Below, piece after piece: positions 27,152 through 36,137 of a stretch of DNA of 64,000 nt. This stretch comes from Rhodoferax sp. PAMC 29310. Lineage in GTDB: Bacteria > Pseudomonadota > Gammaproteobacteria > Burkholderiales > Burkholderiaceae_C. Numbering within the stretch: the stretch's first letter is position 1; the number at the start of each line of letters is the position of its first letter. The position numbers and the translations under genes are program-made. Where the stretch lies: positions 2,232,001-2,296,000 of the forward strand of contig NZ_CP072852.1 in NCBI RefSeq assembly GCF_017948265.1, in the 5' to 3' direction. A model generated the notes under the pieces. That model worked only from the letters and a program-made list of their open reading frames with translations, did no database searches and had not been told where the DNA came from.

Positions 27152-28096
27152 TCATGCCAAACCACCGGGCCTGCCACGCGGGCAAGATACAAAGCGCGGC
27201 AACGCACTTTTGAGGGTGCTGTCGGCGTAAGTCAGTTTCGAGCCGTATTTCTTCTTCAATACCCTCACTAGCTCGTCGAGGGATAGTTGACTGTCGTATT
27301 TCCTCCGATTTCGCCCCCCCGCCTGAATCGCACTTTTCTTCGCAGCCAACTCTGAGGTAAGGCAATCTTCCAATGCAGCAACCAAGCGTGATCCACATGC
27401 GCGCACCAGTGTTTGGAGGCTTCGCTTACAGCGTTTTCTTGGCGATGCCCTGGGCTTAAAATTTTCCAATTGAACTTGAGTACTGACATCGGTGATGCGG
27501 GTGAGCATTTTGGCCGGGGATTGCTTACCAGCCCTCTTTAATCGCCGATACGCGCACTTCCATTCATGGCTGTACGGCCAATAAGGCTGTTGTTGCTTTT
27601 CCTCCGCAAGCAGTTCTTCGATGCTGAACCCTCGCACGAGACCCAAGCCTTCACGCTCTCGGCTCGGCCCTACATACTTTGCCGTTATTTCATTCAAGCG
27701 CAAATAGAGAATGGCCTTTCCATCCTCTTTGATCCTCGCCTGCCAACCGTCAAATTGCCGAAGCGCTTGATCGACTGGCTTTATACCCCCCTCGCGCATC
27801 AGCCGAATCCAAACGACAGGCGGTAGGTTCGCTTCTTTATCGAGGCCAACAGCAGCCATCTGAGTCATCAAAAGACTACATATTTTGGGCAAAACCTCTG
27901 CCACAGGCTTCATGTCTTCGCGCTCATTCAGCCGTCCGAAGCGCCCCTCCAATTGGTCTTTGACCACAACGTGCAACCAAGATTCGTGGTTTCCTACCGC
28001 GTCAAAAAACGTCGAATCAAGCGCGAGCCTCGTCACCGCTTCGACCAAATTCCAGCTTCTATTCCAGTAAATTTTCACAAAAAAATCACTTCTCAA
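27152..28096 (-). CDS. Hypothetical island protein
   Basis: I do not recognise this 314-residue protein. The N-terminal half is mixed helix (LALDSTFFDAVGNHESWLHVV, WIRLMREGGIKPVDQALRQFD). The C-terminal third is strongly basic (KPRASPRKRCKRSLQ, AGGRNRRKYDSQ) and ends in a helical segment LSLDELVRVLKKKYGSKLTYADSTLKSALPRF that could fold as a winged helix. Nucleic-acid binding is plausible only. The start could lie at any of several codons near 28096. It converges on the AlpA-like gene. Confidence 0.55.
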   Translation of the reverse strand: MRSDFFVKIYWNRSWNLVEAVTRLALDSTFFDAVGNHESWLHVVVKDQLEGRFGRLNEREDMKPVAEVLPKICSLLMTQMAAVGLDKEANLPPVVWIRLMREGGIKPVDQALRQFDGWQARIKEDGKAILYLRLNEITAKYVGPSREREGLGLVRGFSIEELLAEEKQQQPYWPYSHEWKCAYRRLKRAGKQSPAKMLTRITDVSTQVQLENFKPRASPRKRCKRSLQTLVRACGSRLVAALEDCLTSELAAKKSAIQAGGRNRRKYDSQLSLDELVRVLKKKYGSKLTYADSTLKSALPRFVSCPRGRPGGLA

Positions 28097-28556
28097 TTCC
28101 TCTATTGATACCTTTACTCATACCTCTATTCATTTAGATATTTTGCCTGCTGTAAATGAATCACGCAAGAGCGAGGCCGTCCACTTTGAACAGCCGCTCT
28201 CGCACTCAACCGAGGAATTACTGAATGGCTTTCCAGATGAAGACGAAACGAGGTGACTGCGATACGAAGGCAGATGCTCCAAATTTGGGCGCAGTTAATT
28301 TTGGCCCTACCCCGTGGCTTTGGCCTTGGCGGCATCACTTTTCCGGAAAGCGCCAACGACGGTTTGGTGGCCGTCCCGAGCTACGTCAAAACAGTACCGC
28401 TGACATTACGTCTAAGCCATTTTCACGAACGTCATGCTGTAAATGATCGTTGGCAGCACCAAAGCGCCAACCACGGTTGCGCAAAAACACCCGACATAAA
28501 ACCCCGGCCGCTAATGCCATCCATACCGCTATACAGCGCATCAACGGCCCTATTCA
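28097..28556. other. Intergenic stretch in the island, no supported gene
   Basis: Open frames on both strands overlap here (plus strand from 28253, minus strand 28126-28356), but none has a convincing ribosome site, family motif or coding pattern. I see no repeat or RNA gene. It probably holds the divergent promoters of the genes at 28096 (minus) and 28557 (plus). Confidence 0.4.
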
Positions 28557-29909
28557 ATGGAAATTATGATGAAGAAGCCCTCGGCAAAACACACCAATAA
28601 GAACACTACACGTAGTGGTAAGACTCTTACCAGTAACAACTTTGATATTGATGATTACCTTGATGACCAGAATGAGGCTGATGAAGCAGCAGGCAAGACC
28701 AGTAGCTCAAAGCACGATGGCACCATCAAAGGCAAGAGCATCAAGGTCACTCCAGTCCGCAACGCAGGCCAGTCGCGTCACAAGCTGAACCATGATGGAC
28801 TGTGCGCCGACAAGGCTGCACGCCTTACTGAAGCGAAAGCAGGCAAGCCATCGACCATCAAGGTTAAGCAGCGTGTCATGCCTGCACAACAGATCATGGG
28901 CACAACCAAGCCGTATCAGATGAACTGCGACAAGGTCGAACTAAACGCCTACATGAGTTCTCAAGAACTTGGCGCGGCGGTAGAGCGGGCCTTGGAAATG
29001 GTACGGGATAAGACTCTGGTCAAAAGCACCAGTAAACAAAGGCACTACCAAAACGTGTTCAAACTGCCTTTTGAAAGCGGGGCCTATGCAATGCTACAGA
29101 TGACCCCGACCCAGGCAAACATCAAAGCTCAACTGAAGTTGGTGTTCAACCCCAACCCCAGTCATATGAGCGTGATCGACGCCCGGTTAATGCGACGGGT
29201 CTGGAAAGAACTGCTTGGCCTGAACGCGACGGCTATTGCCCGCACTATGTTGTTCCACCGTGTTGATATCTGCGCCGACTTTGAACAACGCATTGACGAC
29301 CTAATCATTGATTTGGATGGGGTAAAGGTCGGAACCCGGTTTGGCTTGACGACCGCGAACGGCGGCACCATCAAGTCCATCTACATGGGCGGCGTCGAGT
29401 CCCAGCACCACGGCGTGGCCTACGATCAAGTCGCAAGCGACAACTACAAGGCCAATGTGGGTGAAGTAACTAGCCGCCGGCGGTCGTTGCGTGAGGATGC
29501 AGAGATCGCACTTGATGCCACCGCAAAGGGTCTTCGCATTGAAAGCCGCCGCCTGTTCAAACGGCCTGTTGGCCTTTCCGAGTTGAGCAAGCAGACCGAT
29601 ATTTTCGGCGGCTATAAAGTATGGGAAGTCAAACGGCGTTCTGGCATCCGAATGTCACCCGAGTTCATCCACTACATTGATTGTGTGCGCCTGCGTGGGT
29701 TCAACGGTGCCCGAAGCTGGTCGCTTGCCAATGCCGCCGACAGGCAGGCAACTAAAGCGTTAATCGAAAGCCATGAAAAGACCCTGCGCCGCATGGTCGC
29801 CGATTGGTGGCGGCCAGAAGATTTCAATGCCAGCTTGCTTGATGTCTTACGGCAGTCGCCGGCGTGGCTCTTTCTGTCGGTACTTGAAATTAAAACCGCA
29901 ACCGTTTAG
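28557..29909 (+). CDS. Possible replication initiation protein of the island
   Basis: This 450-residue protein has a polar, lysine-rich N-terminus of about 100 residues, then a folded core. The core contains LFHRVDICADFE, a beta segment TIKSIYMGGVESQHHGVAYDQVASDNYK and IESRRLFKRPVGLSEL. This spacing (RxDxxxDF, then YxGxxxS...YDK-like, then ExRxK) resembles rolling-circle initiators of the phage replication-initiation-factor type, but the catalytic tyrosine cannot be assigned with certainty. A 37-bp inverted repeat lies 118 bp downstream. The start may be ATG 28557 or 28566. The rest of the identification is inferred. Confidence 0.5.
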   Translation: MEIMMKKPSAKHTNKNTTRSGKTLTSNNFDIDDYLDDQNEADEAAGKTSSSKHDGTIKGKSIKVTPVRNAGQSRHKLNHDGLCADKAARLTEAKAGKPSTIKVKQRVMPAQQIMGTTKPYQMNCDKVELNAYMSSQELGAAVERALEMVRDKTLVKSTSKQRHYQNVFKLPFESGAYAMLQMTPTQANIKAQLKLVFNPNPSHMSVIDARLMRRVWKELLGLNATAIARTMLFHRVDICADFEQRIDDLIIDLDGVKVGTRFGLTTANGGTIKSIYMGGVESQHHGVAYDQVASDNYKANVGEVTSRRRSLREDAEIALDATAKGLRIESRRLFKRPVGLSELSKQTDIFGGYKVWEVKRRSGIRMSPEFIHYIDCVRLRGFNGARSWSLANAADRQATKALIESHEKTLRRMVADWWRPEDFNASLLDVLRQSPAWLFLSVLEIKTATV

Positions 29910-30368
29910 TCGGCGATTTGCTGCGTTTTTACGCATCGAAGCCACACCAGTATTACCGCGACCGCCAAAAGCCACAAAAACACCGAATCCGGCCGTTTTG
30001 AACTGCTTTTGGATGGAGCGGAAACGCTGATTTGCTTGACTGTATTCCACAGTCAATCAAATCAGCATGTTAGCAACCACTAACACAATAATTCCAACGG
30101 CTTCCAGTGACTGCTGTTACAAGCCACTGAACACTACTTCAGACAGCTGACTGTTTTGTTGAGTCGATTGGGCAGACGCTGTTTTCCGTCCAAGTGGAGT
30201 AACCAATTCGATCCAATTCGATCCAATTTGCTCCCTAGTATGGTAACTTCAACGGATTAAGGCTGATGTCGTGCGTGCACCGCCAACGGTATGTCAACAT
30301 GCGAATCTATTGGACAAAGGTACCATTCGGGCCTCTACGAAATATAAATTTAAAAGAGGTGAAATTCC
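29910..30368. other. Non-coding stretch with inverted and direct repeats
   Basis: These 459 AT-rich bases have no supported gene. They hold a 37-bp inverted repeat (30028-30064) and a tandem of caattcgatc near 30204-30228. AAAGAGGTGAAATTCC at the right end is the ribosome site of the next gene. Confidence 0.5.
30028..30064. repeat. 37-bp inverted repeat downstream of the Rep-like gene
   Basis: Arms of 16 bp (tgatttgcttgactgt and acagtcaatcaaatca, one mismatch) flank a 5-nt loop (attcc). No T-run follows, so a terminator is less likely than a protein-binding or replication-origin hairpin. Confidence 0.65.
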
Positions 30369-31097
30369 GTGTGGAATTTAATTAAATTGGCTCCATTCCT
30401 TCTAGTTGCCACAGCACTAGTCGTGGCTATTAAGTTGGTTTTCATCGTCGCGGCAGTGCTCATCGCATTAGGGCTCACATTTCTCATCGCTCGATGGCTC
30501 TATCACGCGGTCAATCCTGCTGCAAAAGAAAAATACTTGGCAAAAAAGTCAGCAGAGGAGACACGACTCCAAAGCGAGAAAGCTGAAGAGCAAGCAAAAG
30601 TTCGCGCTGCAGAATTTGACGAATTTAAGCGGGAAACTGTCCGTCGAGAATTAAATATGGCGCATAGGGATTCTGACCGTCAAGATAGCCCATATACATA
30701 TGAAATCGGAAAGCATGCAAATGAGGCACTGGCGATACGCTATGGAATAGCAAATGAGGAGAAAACAACTAAAGAGTATTGGTATAATGCCCCCGGCGGC
30801 GGAAAGACGAGGAACGCAGAACGGGATATATTCTATTACGAGCCTCGCAAGACCATCCGCGTACAAAAAATTTCAAAATTAAGTTCTGATATATATGAAG
30901 TAATGCTGTCGGATTTCAGAAATCGAAGAGCAAAGGTTGTGATCGAGACTGGCACTGATTACATTAAGACTTTTTATCCTCTTGGCGATAGTTGGTTTGA
31001 TAAAAATTCCCACCTAGAAACCACACTTAAAGGCAATGGTTCTTTTACCTTAAAGGAGCTGGCTGAGTTTCATGTTTTAAAGGCGATAATTAATTAG
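30369..31097 (+). CDS. Membrane-anchored hypothetical protein with coiled coil
   Basis: This 242-residue protein starts at GTG (30369), chosen for the well-placed AGAGGTGAAATTCC. One or two hydrophobic helices (residues about 8-45) are followed by a charged coiled coil (KEKYLAKKSAEETRLQSEKAEEQAKVRAAEFDEF split over about 50-90). A C-terminal globular part (EYWYNAPGGGKTRNAERDIFYYEP...) has no family I recognise. It is likely an inner-membrane protein with a cytoplasmic domain. AT-rich composition and lack of homologous neighbours mark it as accessory island cargo. Confidence 0.65.
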   Translation: MWNLIKLAPFLLVATALVVAIKLVFIVAAVLIALGLTFLIARWLYHAVNPAAKEKYLAKKSAEETRLQSEKAEEQAKVRAAEFDEFKRETVRRELNMAHRDSDRQDSPYTYEIGKHANEALAIRYGIANEEKTTKEYWYNAPGGGKTRNAERDIFYYEPRKTIRVQKISKLSSDIYEVMLSDFRNRRAKVVIETGTDYIKTFYPLGDSWFDKNSHLETTLKGNGSFTLKELAEFHVLKAIIN

Positions 31098-31331
31098 CGC
31101 CATTTAATCTGCAATAATATTAATATAATATTTTGCTTATATACATCCGACCAGATACTCTTCTTGTGCCAAAAACTTGCCGGGTTAATGGGTCTTAAAT
31201 TTTTTGTATTTAGATCTTCTTTTCGAGGTTGGACTCACCCAGTTGAGCACGTACACCAAGGGTGAAGGTTGCATCTGGGTAATTGTTCAAATTGAGGAGT
31301 CTTTGATCAGAGTATTGACGACGCCTAGCCG

Positions 31332-32075
31332 TCAATCCACCAATCGAAATCTCACAGCCGCTGTCAGTCGCATTGGCTCTGAATCCCAGTCCGGACTCTC
31401 ATACAGCCAATCAATTGGCTTCGAGTCCTTCGACTGGCAGAGTGCGTCCACGGTCTTTCCACTGCGACTGTATGGTCCGGTCTGTGGCACACAGAGTCGA
31501 GCATTGGCAGCTTGAAAGCTCGGCTCCGATGCGCTGGGGTCCAGCAGCAGAATCGTGTCAGTCTGCGATTCACGACCAATGGTCATGCCTTCACAGCCGA
31601 CACAAAGCGCCCAGTGCTTGGTGAGCCTGTTCTTGACGCTGGCGAATGTCACGGCCACCAGCTCGCCGCGTAGCAAGTTGTCAATGGTCCACTTATCCAG
31701 TCCACCGTCATTGTCTTGCCGTAGGGTCAGGCTCAGCGGTAAGTTCAATGACTCCACCAGCTCCACAAACTCATTGGCATGAACGCCGCTGAAGTACGTG
31801 TGCTGAAAAGCGGCCCAGACTTCAGCGGCTACACCGTACTTGCGCCGTGGCATGTCCTGTAGAGCGCTGGCTTTGGCCAAATCGAACATGACCAGCACCG
31901 CTGAAAAGAGACACAAGCCGCAGGCATGGTCAAAAAAACCCATTTGGCCGTAGAACGCCGGGACCAGCTCTTTCCGCTTGGATTGCACAGTCAAGTAGCG
32001 CCCGGTCCGAAGCGATGCGTGGTATCTCTGCCACCGGTACGTCACCGTTTCAGCTTTTGATTTCGACGCGGCCAT
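31332..32075 (-). CDS. Papain-fold (C39-like) peptidase or transglutaminase-like protein
   Basis: This 247-residue protein has an ordered Cys/His/Asp triad candidate: C52 (or C55) in GFFDHACGLCLFSAVLVMF at the start of a helix, H154 in LTKHWALCVG and D179 in ILLLDPSASEP. The pattern matches C39/papain-like proteins, where Cys starts a helix and His and Asp follow on beta strands. No signal peptide is seen, so it is cytoplasmic. Its ATG directly follows the TGA of the upstream plasmid-type gene, so the two are translationally coupled. Substrate unknown; a processing or effector role in an island-borne system is possible. Confidence 0.6.
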   Translation of the reverse strand: MAASKSKAETVTYRWQRYHASLRTGRYLTVQSKRKELVPAFYGQMGFFDHACGLCLFSAVLVMFDLAKASALQDMPRRKYGVAAEVWAAFQHTYFSGVHANEFVELVESLNLPLSLTLRQDNDGGLDKWTIDNLLRGELVAVTFASVKNRLTKHWALCVGCEGMTIGRESQTDTILLLDPSASEPSFQAANARLCVPQTGPYSRSGKTVDALCQSKDSKPIDWLYESPDWDSEPMRLTAAVRFRLVD

Positions 32076-32474
32076 TCAATAGTCCTCGGGCAAGAGGAAA
32101 GTCGTTGCTTCGCGCTGGCCAGCGCCATTGGTTCCGTCAGTGATGATCCAGACTGTTGGCAGATCGGAGCGTCGTTGTTTTGGCGTGGCCTTGTGTCTTT
32201 CAACGTCCACCAGTCTGTAGACGCTCATGATTCGTGATCCGTCAGTGATGGCTTGTTCGTTCATGGCAGCGTCATCCCGGCAGATGTCGCCCCAATCTCC
32301 ATGCAGATGTCGGGCCAGCAGACAGGCTGCACTGCGTCCAGTCGTCTGAAGCAGAGCCAGTGCGCCTGGTGTGGCAACGACTTGGCCTAGAGAGAACTTT
32401 GCCGAGTTGGTGATGATGGTGACTGGCGTTTGTGAACGCGAGTCGTCGGCATTGGTGGTGGTTTCATTGCTCAT
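32076..32474 (-). CDS. Plasmid-associated small protein (often mis-annotated as restriction subunit)
   Basis: This 132-residue protein matches a family frequent on plasmids and islands: FSLGQVVATPGALALLQTTG, LLARHLHGDWGDICRDDAAMNEQAI, GSRIMSVYRL, VWIITDG, TTFLLPEDY. The family is often labelled 'plasmid related protein' or 'type I restriction subunit M' without evidence; its function is unknown. The start at 32474 (MSNETTTNAD) has AGGAGAAGACC upstream. It abuts the papain-fold gene and follows an ATPase-like fragment by about 170 bp. Confidence 0.75.
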   Translation of the reverse strand: MSNETTTNADDSRSQTPVTIITNSAKFSLGQVVATPGALALLQTTGRSAACLLARHLHGDWGDICRDDAAMNEQAITDGSRIMSVYRLVDVERHKATPKQRRSDLPTVWIITDGTNGAGQREATTFLLPEDY

Positions 32475-32645
32475 GGTCTTCTCCTTTTGTGAAACGTAGG
32501 GGCGTGAGTCGATCTCCGAAAAACAGTGGTCGGATACCAAAACACGCGGTTAAAAATTCAGGGGGGCACGTCGCCGTGAGTCGGCGGTGCCAGCGATTCG
32601 CGTTTAAGGTCTATCGCGCAGCGGGCTTGGACGGCTTGATGACCG

Positions 32646-33380
32646 TCACGGAATCCAGATGTCTTGCCAACGACTCAAGCTGATCGGCAGGCAGGCACTC
32701 AGGTTGACAGTGCTTTGAAAGAAGCTGTCCAGAGTCAGCGGATACCGCCACGGGTGCGACTCAATGAGCCGCAGTCCACGAAGGCGGCAGGGTGGGCCAA
32801 AGCAGCTCGCTACGTCTGACTCCGGTTCATCCAGCAGCAGCGATAGCGCCGCATAGGCTTGCTCTGCGTTGGCAAACTGAATCTCGGACAGCACGCCCTC
32901 AACAACGGATGGCTTCTGGCCATTCACCACGTAGGTCCACAGCAACGCTTTGCGCTCAGCACGACTGAGGTGAAAGGACGAGGTGAGCCAATCCAGATTG
33001 CGCACTACCGTACACGCTTGATCATGGGCCAACAGCTCCAATGAACTCAGTCGGTAGAGGAAGGCGGCAGGAATGAGCTGTGGTGACACTCTTTGCTCAG
33101 GCAGCAACAGGAACGCAGGCACGTTCGGTGTGACAGGCTGTTCAGCTTGCTCGCCAAAATGATCCGCAAAGTAGTCCCTGATCTGGATGGCAGGCCAGGG
33201 GAAGTTGTCACTGGTCGTGATGCTGCTCAGATTCATCCCTAGCGTCTTCATCAAGACCGCTTCCATACCGTTGGCGAACGCTTGGTTGGCCGGTTGGGAC
33301 GGGACGCCATAGGGCGCAACTGACTGACTCGCATTGAAGCTGCCGTCGAGATCGACGCTGCCGGGTGGGGTTGGGCTCAT
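32646..33380 (-). CDS. Hypothetical protein, possibly the N-terminal part of an AAA-type ATPase
   Basis: This 244-residue protein is mostly helical and has no Walker A or B motif. The middle (LDWLTSSFHLSRAERKALLWTYVVNG... followed by AEQAYAALSLLLDEPESDVAS) resembles the helical region ahead of the ATPase core in some AAA proteins. The final segment (FFQSTVNLSACLPISLSRWQDIWIP) looks like an out-of-frame tail, so this may be a truncated gene that has lost its catalytic half. The start at 33380 follows GGAAAGACTAC. It heads the minus-strand group with the plasmid-type and papain-fold genes. Confidence 0.45.
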   Translation of the reverse strand: MSPTPPGSVDLDGSFNASQSVAPYGVPSQPANQAFANGMEAVLMKTLGMNLSSITTSDNFPWPAIQIRDYFADHFGEQAEQPVTPNVPAFLLLPEQRVSPQLIPAAFLYRLSSLELLAHDQACTVVRNLDWLTSSFHLSRAERKALLWTYVVNGQKPSVVEGVLSEIQFANAEQAYAALSLLLDEPESDVASCFGPPCRLRGLRLIESHPWRYPLTLDSFFQSTVNLSACLPISLSRWQDIWIP

Positions 33381-33996
33381 GTAGTCTTTCCAGACCACCA
33401 GCCGCCTGCGCGGTCAGGCAGGTCAACAGGTCAATTAGGGTGAGGCTGCTTTTTTACCCAGAAACACCGGACGGCGCCCCAGAAAACGAAAAAGCCTCGG
33501 GCTCGGTTTAGCAGCTTGTATGGTTGAGTCAACCAACCATCGGCCATGGACAGAACGATAGCATCATATTACCGATATTTAGATGATTATTACAATAATA
33601 TAAGTTTTTTTAACGAAAGTTAATCAATATTTAACAAAAGTCATCTTGATGACACTCTCTGCATTGATGGCTCTTTGATCGATCAATTGATCGATCAAAG
33701 AGCTGCTGCATGGGCAATTTGTTGGCCAAACCCAAGTACTCGCCAGATGACGCGAATATTTGTAAAAGGATGACTACCATCGGAACTTCTCCAAAATGGG
33801 CAGGAAACGCATCGCGAAATGACTTGCTTACCCGCGCATCAGACGATGGTGATGAGGAAAGGCACGCCTCACCGAATTGATCACTAGCGCTGAAGGAAGA
33901 CTAAAATACTGGTTTCATTCACAGTATTGACCCATTGTGCGCGACACTGAATCGTTGTGCGTTGCTAGCTGATTCACTCCTTGAGAACCCCACAAT
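33381..33996. other. AT-rich intergenic stretch upstream of the restriction-modification locus
   Basis: These 616 bp hold no confident gene. They contain the 34-bp palindrome at 33670-33703 and a short open frame (33710-33880, 56 codons starting MGNLLAKPKYSPDD), for which I see no support beyond being open. The methyltransferase promoter should lie to the right. Confidence 0.45.
33670..33703. promoter_or_regulatory. 34-bp perfect palindrome
   Basis: gctctttgatcgatcaa and its complement are joined without a loop, centred between 33686 and 33687. There is no T-run. Its place about 300 bp before the methyltransferase gene suggests an operator or another protein-binding site, or a cruciform. Confidence 0.6.
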
Positions 33997-34998
33997 ATGC
34001 TTGATATCACCGACCAAACCATGTCCAACGATTCATCTTCAATGAAGCGCTCTTCGACAAGGGCCAAGGCCAACAAAAAAATCAAGGTGGTTTCATTGTT
34101 TTCCGGGTGTGGGGGAATGGATTTAGGCTTTGTGGGTGGATTTGATCTTCTCGGAAAACGCTACGCACAGAACCCTTTCGAGATCGTTTGGGCCAATGAC
34201 TTTAACGCTGCGGCCTGCCGCTCATACGCAAACAATATCGGCAAACATATCCATCATGGGGATATCTGGGAACTCATGAATGCGGTTCCGAAGGCGGCCG
34301 ATCTTGTTATTGGGGGCTTTCCCTGCCAAGACATTTCAATTAACGGCAAAGGCGCTGGGGTGGACGGCAAGAGAAGCGGGCTCTATCGAGCGATGGTTGA
34401 GGTCGTGTCTAGAACCAAGCCCAAAGTGTTCGTTGCAGAAAACGTAAAGGGGCTGTTGATGAAGCACAATGCCAGCTCGCTGGAACGAGTGCTTACAGAC
34501 TTTAGGGCGCTTGGTTACAACGTAACATTTCAACTGTACAACGCGGCTGACTATGGTGTCCCTCAGTCGCGCGAGCGAGTGATAATTGTAGGAACACTGC
34601 CTACCATTCCACAATTTCAACCGCCAAAGGCCACCCACGACAAAAACACTCATATTACGGCCCAAATCGCCATTGGCGACCTAGCAGAGATGCCAGAAAG
34701 TGAAACGTTCAACCACGTTTGGAGTCGCGCGAAAAAGAGTGCTGAACAGGGTAGCCGCCGCATGATTGCCGACCGTCCGGGCTATACGATCCGCTCAGAA
34801 TGCCACGGCAACATTCAATTCCATTACGATCTTCCCCGACGCATATCAATGAGGGAGGCTGCTCGCTTTCAATCGTTCCCTGACAGTTACATCTTTGATG
34901 CAAAGCTACGCGAAACGGAACGGCAAGTCGGCAACGCAGTCCCTCCAGTTTTAGCTTGGCATATTGCCAAAGCCGTCGAGCGCTGTTTTATCAAATAA
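33997..34998 (+). CDS. DNA (cytosine-5) methyltransferase of a type II restriction-modification system
   Basis: This 333-residue enzyme has motif I VVSLFSGCGGMDLGF (31-45), the catalytic PCQ (C110, GGFPCQDIS), ENV (148-150), QSRERVIIVG (motif VIII) and QVGNAVPPVLA (motif X). The region between VIII and IX is short, so the target-recognition part is compact; the recognised site is unknown. It methylates cytosine to protect DNA from the endonuclease encoded 97 bp downstream. The start is ambiguous (33997, 34021 or 34042) because no ribosome site stands out. Confidence 0.93.
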   Translation: MLDITDQTMSNDSSSMKRSSTRAKANKKIKVVSLFSGCGGMDLGFVGGFDLLGKRYAQNPFEIVWANDFNAAACRSYANNIGKHIHHGDIWELMNAVPKAADLVIGGFPCQDISINGKGAGVDGKRSGLYRAMVEVVSRTKPKVFVAENVKGLLMKHNASSLERVLTDFRALGYNVTFQLYNAADYGVPQSRERVIIVGTLPTIPQFQPPKATHDKNTHITAQIAIGDLAEMPESETFNHVWSRAKKSAEQGSRRMIADRPGYTIRSECHGNIQFHYDLPRRISMREAARFQSFPDSYIFDAKLRETERQVGNAVPPVLAWHIAKAVERCFIK

Positions 34999-35095
34999 AG
35001 GTCGATTACGCCCCCGGCTTGGCGTACTGTTCCCCCCTCTTAACTGCTGCGCATGCTAACCTTTCAGGCTATTTCACTTTGGCCTGAGAATTGGT

Positions 35096-36133
35096 ATGAC
35101 GGATAATGAATTTGAGGCGATTCTTGATGTTGTTTGCTTACGCTTATCGGCTGAGGCACAGCGCTCTGGTTTTCTTACCCCTAAGGACTTTGAGCGACGA
35201 GTACGGTCTCTGACTTCAGAGGTCGTCACAGACCCAGCAATTCAAATCGATCCAAATCCACCTGCACAGGCATTCCCCGATATAGCGGTCGGAAAATTTG
35301 GCATTGAGGTCAAATTTACAACAAATGACACATGGCTGAGCATCGCCAATAGTGTGCTGGAGTCAAACCGAATCCCGAGTGTCGACCAGGTATATGTGAT
35401 TTTCGGCAAGATGGGCGGCACGCTAGAGGTTAGATGGAGCCGCTACGAGGATTGCATAGTGCATGTCCGCACATCACATGTCCCAAGATTTGAAGTTGAG
35501 CTGCCGCCTACCGGCGGGACTTTGCCACTATTTCAACAAATGAACATCGCGTATGACGACTTCCGGCGACTCCCTATGGATCAGAAGATGCCTCACATCC
35601 GCGAATACGCACGCGGGCGCTTGAAAAAGGGTGAACGGCTTTGGTGGCTCGAAGATTCCGAGGTGCCAACCCATACGCTGCCTTTGCAAGCAAGTCTCTA
35701 CACTCGTTTGACCAAGGACAGAAAAACGCGACTCCGCGCGGAGGCAGCTCTTCTCTGTCCCCAAATCGTGGGAAGCGCCATCGACAAATATGACGACGTG
35801 CCGTTATATCTACTAACTTACAGGGGCGTCCTTAGCCACAATACACGAGACATGTTCACCGCAGGTAGCGTTTCCAACCCCACCAATGACGACAATGGAG
35901 GCATTTACACAGAGCGGGCGCTGAAGCTGATCGAATCAGAAATGCTCATCGCCGCCAATGAATTGGAAGATGCCCTGTTTATTGAATACTGGGGCGAGTC
36001 CGTCCCACCTGTTGACCGGATCGCGAAATGGCTGGAAAAGGCCGATGGATTTGCAAAAAAATGGACGCCATCAACCAGCTTGTTCAAAGATTACCAAAAC
36101 CAGCGAGTCAATAGGCCGCACATCGCAAACTGA
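35096..36133 (+). CDS. Type II restriction endonuclease (PD-(D/E)XK type)
   Basis: This 345-residue protein has the nuclease motif FPDIAVGKFGIEVKF, with P61-D62 and E71-V72-K73 as a PD-x8-EVK signature, and a helical C-terminal half. Its position directly after a cytosine-5 methyltransferase in the same direction, and the shared AT-rich context, support its being the cognate endonuclease. I cannot name the specificity. The ATG at 35096 follows 'gagaattggt' with a weak ribosome site. A small gene follows 4 bp after its stop. Confidence 0.8.
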   Translation: MTDNEFEAILDVVCLRLSAEAQRSGFLTPKDFERRVRSLTSEVVTDPAIQIDPNPPAQAFPDIAVGKFGIEVKFTTNDTWLSIANSVLESNRIPSVDQVYVIFGKMGGTLEVRWSRYEDCIVHVRTSHVPRFEVELPPTGGTLPLFQQMNIAYDDFRRLPMDQKMPHIREYARGRLKKGERLWWLEDSEVPTHTLPLQASLYTRLTKDRKTRLRAEAALLCPQIVGSAIDKYDDVPLYLLTYRGVLSHNTRDMFTAGSVSNPTNDDNGGIYTERALKLIESEMLIAANELEDALFIEYWGESVPPVDRIAKWLEKADGFAKKWTPSTSLFKDYQNQRVNRPHIAN

Positions 36134-36137
36134 CACC

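Noticed and set aside
28126..28600. Overlapping open frames on both strands between 28.1 and 28.6 kb
   Set aside because: No ribosome site, no recognisable motif and mutually exclusive frames; treated as intergenic.
31204..31515. 103-codon plus-strand open frame at 31.2 kb
   Set aside because: It overlaps the papain-fold gene on the other strand and has no start signal or motif.
33710..33880. 56-codon open frame upstream of the methyltransferase
   Set aside because: Begins inside the palindrome flank with no ribosome site, and I recognise no motif, so it is not called a gene.
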